Shown here: piece after piece, positions 5,957 through 11,474 of the stretch
How the letters are laid out: every line of letters begins with the position of its first letter
Numbering within the stretch: the first letter of the stretch is position 1
NCBI GenBank assembly: GCA_038232695.1
Contig: JBBSNI010000158.1
Coordinates: 1-11,474, forward strand
Reading direction: 5' to 3'
Length of the DNA stretch: 11,474 bases
Origin: JAJNNC01 sp038232695
GTDB lineage: Bacteria > Bacteroidota > Bacteroidia > Cytophagales > Cyclobacteriaceae
The notes under the pieces: generated by a model
Database searches by the model: none
Told to the model about the DNA's origin: nothing
Seen by the model: only the letters and a program-made list of their open reading frames with translations
Translations under genes and position numbers: made by a program

Positions 5957-7895
5957 TTACATCGGATTACGTTTGAGAATAATGGTTTCGCTGTAGGCTT
6001 CACTAAGCTTTTTGATCACCTCGTTCCATTCGGCGAACTGGTCGGGCTGCAACAGCAGGAAGTTCATATAGAGTTCTCTGGTTTGTATGATCTTACCGCC
6101 TTTTTGCTGGTAGCGGATGGAGTATCCCAGATTTTTGCCGTTAAAGGTGTCGTCTGCGGGCAGATGCTTCACCTGGTAGCCTGCCGGTAGCTCAAGGGCA
6201 GCAACCGTCTGCTGGGTATATTTGAATTCATTTTCAAGGGGCAGCTTACGATCTTTTTTAATGTATTCTCTGTAGTAAGATTTATCCATATTCATGTTGA
6301 AGTAGATCTCATCTCCTATCTTTTTGTAATAATCAGCTACGCGGAAGTTATAATCAATGCGCACCGGTTTGTCCAGGTCCTGGAGGTTTTCGATCTTATA
6401 CTGCTCCACATAAAACTTATTGCTGCCCCGGCTCAGCAGCCTGGTGACATAATCTTTCACATCCTTTTCTGTAGTACGGTTCAGCCGGTAGGTGTTGAAA
6501 ACTTTGGCATAGCCGCTGAGGCTCAACTGTCCGTTGCCGGTGATGAAACCGTCTTCCAGGCGGAAGTAAGAAGTATCGCGTATGATATTTCTTTCCCTGG
6601 CTATTTCCGGCACTGCATAGATTTCATAATCTGTATCATTGAGGGCAATGAGAGCTTCCTTGCCCTGGATCATGGAAGAAGGAAAATCAAAGGGAGAATA
6701 TTGGGAAGTAGCATCCAGAAAATAATGATTGCCCTGGCTGATATAGGTAGCGATCATATGGTTGTCTACCAGCGGCGAGGGCATCGTAGAATAGCCATAG
6801 GGAATGTCGCGGGTGCCGATCCAGGTAAAGTGGGCGTTGAATCCCGGCCTGGTGCATCATATTGACCAGCAGGGTCGCCATGTCTTTGCAATCGCCAAAG
6901 CGTTTTTCATATATATAAGCGGCTTTGTGCGGGATCAGTCCCCGCATTCCATCTTCAAAAGCGATATACTTGATGTTTTCCTGTACCCAGTAAAATATTC
7001 TTTTCACCTTTTCCTCTTCCGAACCGGCATCAGCGGTCAGTTTGTCTACCAGCGCTTTCAAACCTTCATCAGGCGCTTGCTGTAGGTTTTGAACAAACGT
7101 CCGGTACCAGGCATACAGATCAGCGGGGGAAGAAAGTACGTTGACGGTATTTCCTTTGGCATTTTTGTAGGAACGAACGATAAGGTTCAGGTGCGGGGCG
7201 TAATACTTCACATTAGGCGCATCGCTTTCTGACTGTATGTTTTCGCTGTTAAAAACCTCGTAAACATATTGGGTTCTTTTTCCCAGGGATTGTTTGGAGA
7301 CCTTCACCTGATGCTCAGGATCATTCATCAGTTTGAAGTCTATCTCGATGCCTGCATCTACAGTAATGGTATATTTGCAATGGGCAATGGGCAGATAGTT
7401 GCCAAACATGAAGGAGCCCAGGAAACGCGGGTCGGTGATCGTTTCGCTGTATTCCAGCACCGTATGCGCACCCGGAACAATCGCCGGATACATAAAGCTC
7501 ACGACCTTGGTATCATCATAGAAGACCTGGGAGTTTTTGTCGAACGACTCCCTGAAGTCAGTAACTTTGATGGTCTTATACTTCTTTTTGTAAGGCACAC
7601 GGGTGGATGCCTGAATATCACTTACTTTGTAAAAAAGAGAAGAATAAATTTTGTCTTTGGCAAAAATACTGGATTGGTCGCCCAGGTGCACCATTTCCTT
7701 GTAATGCCTCGACCGGACGCACACCGAATCAGCCACGAGAGCAATGTCCATGTCTTCATAGTACTTGTCGAAGACAGCCTGGTTTTCAGGATACTTCGTT
7801 TTATAGGCGTGGTAAGCTTCGGAATATTCCTGCCCGTAAGAGGACGCATACAAGCACACCAGACTGATGAGTGATATATATAAGGTCTTTTGCAT
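5957..7895 (-). pseudogene. Exported DUF3857/transglutaminase protein, split by a 1-bp frameshift
   Basis: Two overlapping frames (7895 down to about 6840, then to 5957) make one 645-residue protein if a single base is removed near 6839. The codons then read A-G-I-N-A-H-F-T-W-I-G-T-R-D-I-P and run on through MPSPLVDNHMIATYISQGNH. The preferred start is ATG 7895 (MQKTLYISLISLVCLYASSY), a signal peptide cut near YGQ; ATG 7913 overlaps the previous gene by 11 bp and is an alternative. An N-terminal DUF3857 domain precedes a transglutaminase core with Cys in RFGDCKDMATLL (about 336), His in VDNHMIATY (about 379) and Asp in YFLDATSQY (about 394), so the repaired protein would have the full triad. 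No slippery heptamer is evident at the shift, so programmed frameshifting looks unlikely. It is paralogous to the following gene and similar in length. Cause: real mutation or assembly error. Confidence 0.87.
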
Positions 7896-7902
7896 ATTCG
7901 TT

Positions 7903-10900
7903 TTAGTAAGCATGATCTTTTCTATAATATTCTTCCTGTGTTCCTTCCTCACTGCCTGCTTTGATGTGTCTTTTGATCATCAGCTTTCCGGAAGGATAAT
8001 ATTTAAGTTGCTCTCCGTCCATTAAGCCATACCGGTAGTTTTCTTCTACAGAAACATTTCCGTTGGGGTAATAAGCTTTTACCGTTCCCTCATTATTTTT
8101 CAGGGATTGAAAAGCCGTGAGTTGGTTATTTTTATCCAGATAGCGGTAGCTTTGCAGGCCGTAGGCATCATAGATTTTCCCGATTTGCAAAGTCCCGTCC
8201 GGGGCATAGTATCGGGCGATGCCTCGCTTTTCACCATTTTTGTAGGTAGCGATGGAACGGATCTGTCCGTTCTCAAAATATTGGGTTTTTTCTCCTTCTA
8301 ATTGCCCGTCCCGAAGAACGTACCGGGTATCCACCTTGCCTGACTCGAAGTACCAAATCCATTCCCCGTTTCGCGCACCGTTCTGGAATTGTCCTTCTAC
8401 CTCTAATTTACGGTTGGGGAAAAACGACTGGTAACGCCCGTGATATTCGCCATTCTTCAATGGGGTTGTCTTATATGTCTTACCCTTCTTGTCAAATGAT
8501 CTCAGGTCGCTGCTGTACTCGCCGCACTGCATGTCTGCTTCAAAGCGCGGAAACTTGTTTGTATAATACAGGGTATAGCAGCCATTGCCCCTATCCAGGT
8601 TGCCGGGCATGAGTGCGCCCCCCAGGGTGTCGTATTGCGTTTTGTAGGTCAGCAGTCCGTGGTCATACCGGCTGCGCAGTAGGGGGCGGCCGCTGTTGTC
8701 AAAATCGTCCTCCATGCCATGCAGTTCGCCATGCAGATAGTATTTCCAGTTAGACAACGTGCCATCGGGCAGGTAATACAACCAGGTTTGTTCAGCGACT
8801 CCTTCCACCACCCAGCCTTCATATTTCTTTTGCCCGTTAGGATAAAAGCTATGGTAGTAGCCGTTCTCTGTTCCGTTTACATATTGAGAAATGACCTTTT
8901 TCTGACCGGATTCATTGTAGTCCGCATACAGGCCGTCGTAGAGATCGTCTTTATAGTTTACAGTACTGCTTTTCAGTCCATTGTGATGGTAATAGGTAAA
9001 CTGTCCATTCCTTTTCCCCTTTTTATAATTACCCTCAACATGCAGTACGCCATCAGGATAGTAGGCTTTCATGGTGAGATTGCCTTTGGCATCCGACTCC
9101 TGGCTCATCACCTGCCCGTTCTGATCAAAATACTGGTAAGCGGTGAGCAGTCCGCCCTTGTAGTCGTAGGTATAGTGCGGTTTACCGTCTTCCGTATAAT
9201 AGGTTGATTTGCCGTCGAGCGCGCCTTCCGTATGGTAAGATTCTGTTGAAACCAAAGTTCCCTCCGGGCTGTAAGTATCCCAGACGCCGGATTTGTTTTC
9301 CTCATGCATCATCCCTTTAAATTCTTCCTTGCCGTTATCGTGATAACTAAACCACTCGCCCGACCTCTTACCATCCTGATACTGACCTTTTTATGATATT
9401 TTACCTGAAGTATAGTAGGAAGTATATGCGCCGGTAAGTGCTCCTTCGTGATGAGCATATTGATGGCTGATCTGCCCGGTATTATAATATACCGTTCCGG
9501 GTCCATGTCTTTGGTCATTTTTGTAGGCAAGCTCTTCTTTTAATTGTCCGCAGGGAAAATAGATTTTTACGATGCCTTCTGCCTTATCCGCTTTGTAGGG
9601 AATTTCGTAGGCAACCTTGCTATTTTCGTGAAAATGAACGGTAGTGCCCGTGACTTTCCCGTTTGCGTCATACGTTTCGGTTTTTTCAGGAGTTCCATCA
9701 GCATAGTGGTAGTGCCAGTTGCCGGTCTTGTAGCCTTTGTCGGTATAGGTCCGGGCGGCCTTCACTTCTCCGTTGGGGTAATAAAATATCCAGGGCCCAG
9801 CGTAGGTTTTTTCATCTACCTGGTTACCGATGGCGTTCAGCTTGTTGTTGTTGTAATACCAAAAGCTATAGGTACCAGTTTTGCCGTCCACGGTCGCCGT
9901 ATGTTGGGAGCGATATGTTTTCAAATACTTATTGGCCAGGTCATAAAACTTTTCCGAATCTTTTTTATGAGACGATAGCCATTTCTTGACACTTTTGTGA
10001 TCTACCGAAGTCAGGAGATGATACAGGAAAGCCTGCTGCGCATTGTTCTGGTGTATTTTATGATAAAACGGCACATAAAACTCCATCCAGAAATCATCGG
10101 TTTGATCGGGCTGCAAGCTTTCCAGCAGCAATTCGGTTTGTTGTACCACCGGCGCTTTGAAGGCAACCGAGGATTTGAATTTTCCATCCAAGGCAGCATT
10201 GGAATTGATCAGCAAATCTGTTTGGTAAAAGGCGTTGGTAGTTTCTGCCAGCGGCTGAGTGTTCTGGAAAGTCAGCGAATTTTTGAGCAGGTCGTTGAAC
10301 AGCACCAGCACCGCATTATTGTTAGGCACCAGTGCCAGATAAGTACCCAGGCACATCATTGCCCGGGATTTTCTGCCCTGTTTGATCATCACCTCGGCCA
10401 GGTACAAATGGCTGTTGGCGTGGAAAGGATTCACGGTAATGGCTTGCGTAAACTGTTTAACCGCCTTATCGCTTTCCTTCTGTTTGTTCCAGGCAATGCC
10501 CAGGTTGTAATGCAGCAGATAGTCGTAGGGATAAGCCTGTAGACCCGCTTGATAGGTTTCTATGGCTTTGTCGGACTGCCCGTTGTCATCATAGGCATTG
10601 CCCAGGGCACAGTATAAAAGCGATTGATAGGCAGATCGGTTATTGAGCAACTGCCGGGCAAGTTCTATCGCTTTCTCATATTCTTTGTTTTGCGTGTAAG
10701 AACCGACCAGTTCGGAACACATCCAGACATAGTTGGTGTCACTTTCCGGTACGGTCAGATATTTGGCAATGGCCAGGTCGTACTTCTTCTGATCATGCAA
10801 AGCGATACCTTCTTTAATCACTTCCCCTGAATTGATGAGAACCAGGGTATCAGGGGCGGCCGGTTGACCTTTGCTCTCCATGATGAAGAGCATAATGACT

Positions 10901-10926
10901 GAAAGAATAATACTTGATCTTATCAT
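7903..10926 (-). pseudogene. Exported TPR + MORN-repeat protein, interrupted by one in-frame TAA
   Basis: The frame from ATG 10926 stops at TAA 9393-9391, yet continues in the same frame through KGQYQDGKRSGEWFSYHDNG into a 469-residue stretch ending at 7903. Reading the TAA as one residue (most likely Tyr, in GKIS-x-KGQYQ) gives 1007 residues. A signal peptide (MIRSSIILSVIMLFIMESKG, cut near GQ) precedes TPR units at about 30-195 (ALGNAYDDNGQSDKAIETYQ, YNLGIAWNKQKESDKAVKQF). An intermediate region to about 340 follows, then a long array of 20-25 residue MORN/YwqK-type repeats (Y-Y-P-N-G-K, G-x-x-x-G-x-W-x-x-Y) to the end. The repeat array probably forms an extended beta sheet for binding. It is the first gene of the operon, and its stop lies 7 bp before the next start. 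Translation could restart at MMHEEN (9312), producing a MORN-only fragment with no signal peptide. Confidence 0.88.
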
Positions 10927-11003
10927 GGGTTCTGTATTACTTTGGAATCTGTTGTTTTAAAGGGTCAGCAGTATTTAGAAAATAGGCTGACAAAAACCGG
11001 TTT

Positions 11004-11011
11004 CAAAGATA
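11004..11011 (-). promoter_or_regulatory. Possible Bacteroidota -7 box for the TPR-MORN operon
   Basis: On the minus strand TATCTTTG matches the TAnnTTTG -7 consensus of Bacteroidota and lies about 77 bp before the start at 10926. I could not find a clear TTG-type -33 element about 19 bp upstream, so the call is tentative. The 199-bp intergenic region (10927-11125) also has to carry the promoter for the divergent carboxypeptidase-like gene. Confidence 0.35.
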
Positions 11012-11125
11012 GAGATTGACTTTTATGCCTTGCTTGTTTAGTTTCTGTGTACAGCACATATGTGATAAATCCTATTATTTACAAAATTTTTATAAGTATT
11101 CTAACTTTTCTTATTGGTCAAAGAT

Positions 11126-11474
11126 ATGAGATACGTTCCCCTCTCCTACTTACTGTACATGCTATTGATCGCTGTTTCCGGCTGCCACAAAGCTTCCGAA
11201 TCACAGGCTGACGAAAGCATGCAGGTATCATTTCATACAGACTTTGAGGCAGGAAGCTTAGGCGAAGTGCAGCAACTTTCTGACAATCATTGGACCTGTG
11301 CCGTCGAGGGAGAGACCGATGCCGATCAGCGAAACCGGCAGGCAAGCTGGTACTACTTCCGGATAGACGGCGCTAAAGACAAAGCGATGACCCTTGATCT
11401 GGTCAATTTGGTCGGTGAGTATAATTATAAACCGGGAGCCCACGCCATTACTTCCCAAACCCGTCCTGTCATCA
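11126..11474 (+). CDS. M14 cytosolic-carboxypeptidase-like lipoprotein, N-terminal part
   Basis: The frame opens at ATG 11126 and runs off the window after 116 codons. MRYVPLSYLLYMLLIAVSGC is a lipoprotein signal with lipobox V-S-G-C (Cys20), so the product is expected to be anchored in the envelope. The following region (DFEAGSLGEVQQLSDNHWTC, then RNRQASWYYFRIDGAK and LVNLVGEYNYKPGAHAIT) is the N-terminal beta domain that precedes the peptidase domain in M14 carboxypeptidases of the cytosolic (CCP/AGTPBP1-like) group. The zinc-binding HxxE and catalytic Glu would lie beyond the window, so activity cannot be judged. It is divergent from the TPR-MORN operon and may share regulation with it. 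Confidence 0.78.
   Translation, partial: MRYVPLSYLLYMLLIAVSGCHKASESQADESMQVSFHTDFEAGSLGEVQQLSDNHWTCAVEGETDADQRNRQASWYYFRIDGAKDKAMTLDLVNLVGEYNYKPGAHAITSQTRPVI

Noticed and set aside
6836..6842. Programmed ribosomal frameshift in the transglutaminase gene
   Set aside because: No slippery heptamer or evident downstream stem is present; the shift would be needed simply to make the normal product.
8685..8692. GCGGCCGC in the MORN gene, resembling the mini-inserts
   Set aside because: It encodes S-G-R-P within a MORN unit of normal length; removing it would break the repeat spacing.
9391..9393. Alternative genetic code (stop recoding) to explain the internal TAA and TGA codons
   Set aside because: The expected residues differ (Tyr and Arg), and TAA and TAG are used as normal terminal stops elsewhere in the window.
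10853..10862. GGGGCGGCCG near the signal peptide of the TPR-MORN protein
   Set aside because: Only partial similarity, and no reference frame shows that Q-P-A-A-P is an addition.
1..11474. CRISPR array, tRNA or rRNA genes
   Set aside because: No regularly spaced direct repeats and no tRNA-like cloverleaf or rRNA signature were seen on either strand by eye.

Overview
The window looks like chromosomal DNA from a Bacteroidota bacterium, probably a marine or soil Cytophagales-type organism. This is inference from gene content (tandem DUF3857 transglutaminase-like proteins, a TPR-MORN protein, exported proteins whose signal peptides end in AQ or GQ, near-absent Shine-Dalgarno sequences and a TAnnTTTG-type promoter box). 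No rRNA or housekeeping marker is present to fix the taxon.

Left third (1-2660): an IS graveyard. A DDE transposase gene of IS701/IS4 type (159-1195, +) and an IS5-type element with clear terminal inverted repeats (1553-2659, +) flank a fragment of a TPR protein gene (1196-1552, -). Both transposase genes are broken. The striking feature is that both unrelated transposases carry 14-15 bp, very GC-rich insertions of one sequence family, roughly CGGnCCGCCGnGCGG in either orientation: four in the first (212-225, 553-567, 690-704, 1005-1019) and three in the second (2113-2127, 2146-2159, 2211-2225). Removing each restores a sensible DDE transposase. Five copies are 15 bp and keep the frame; two are 14 bp and break it. 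A shortened eighth copy may sit at 2760-2771, outside the IS elements.

Middle (2748-3980): a small coiled-coil protein gene (-), a roughly 320 bp divergent intergenic region, a YdeI/OmpD-associated family gene (+), and an inverted-repeat terminator between that gene and the convergent operon.

Right two thirds (3979-10926, -): one operon for exported proteins, in transcription order: a 1007-codon TPR + MORN-repeat protein, a DUF3857/transglutaminase protein with a full Cys-His-Asp triad, and a paralogous DUF3857 protein whose triad is lost. The spacing is 4-7 bp, consistent with translational coupling. In this copy the first gene is cut by one in-frame TAA and the second by a 1-bp frameshift, so only the last gene is intact. 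Either the operon is decaying or the assembly has point errors. A divergent gene at the right edge (11126 onward, +) encodes the start of a lipoprotein resembling M14 cytosolic-type carboxypeptidases.

The exported transglutaminase-like, repeat and carboxypeptidase proteins suggest an envelope-protein processing or scaffolding locus; that is inference from context. The best candidate for something undescribed is the 15-bp GC-rich insertion family.
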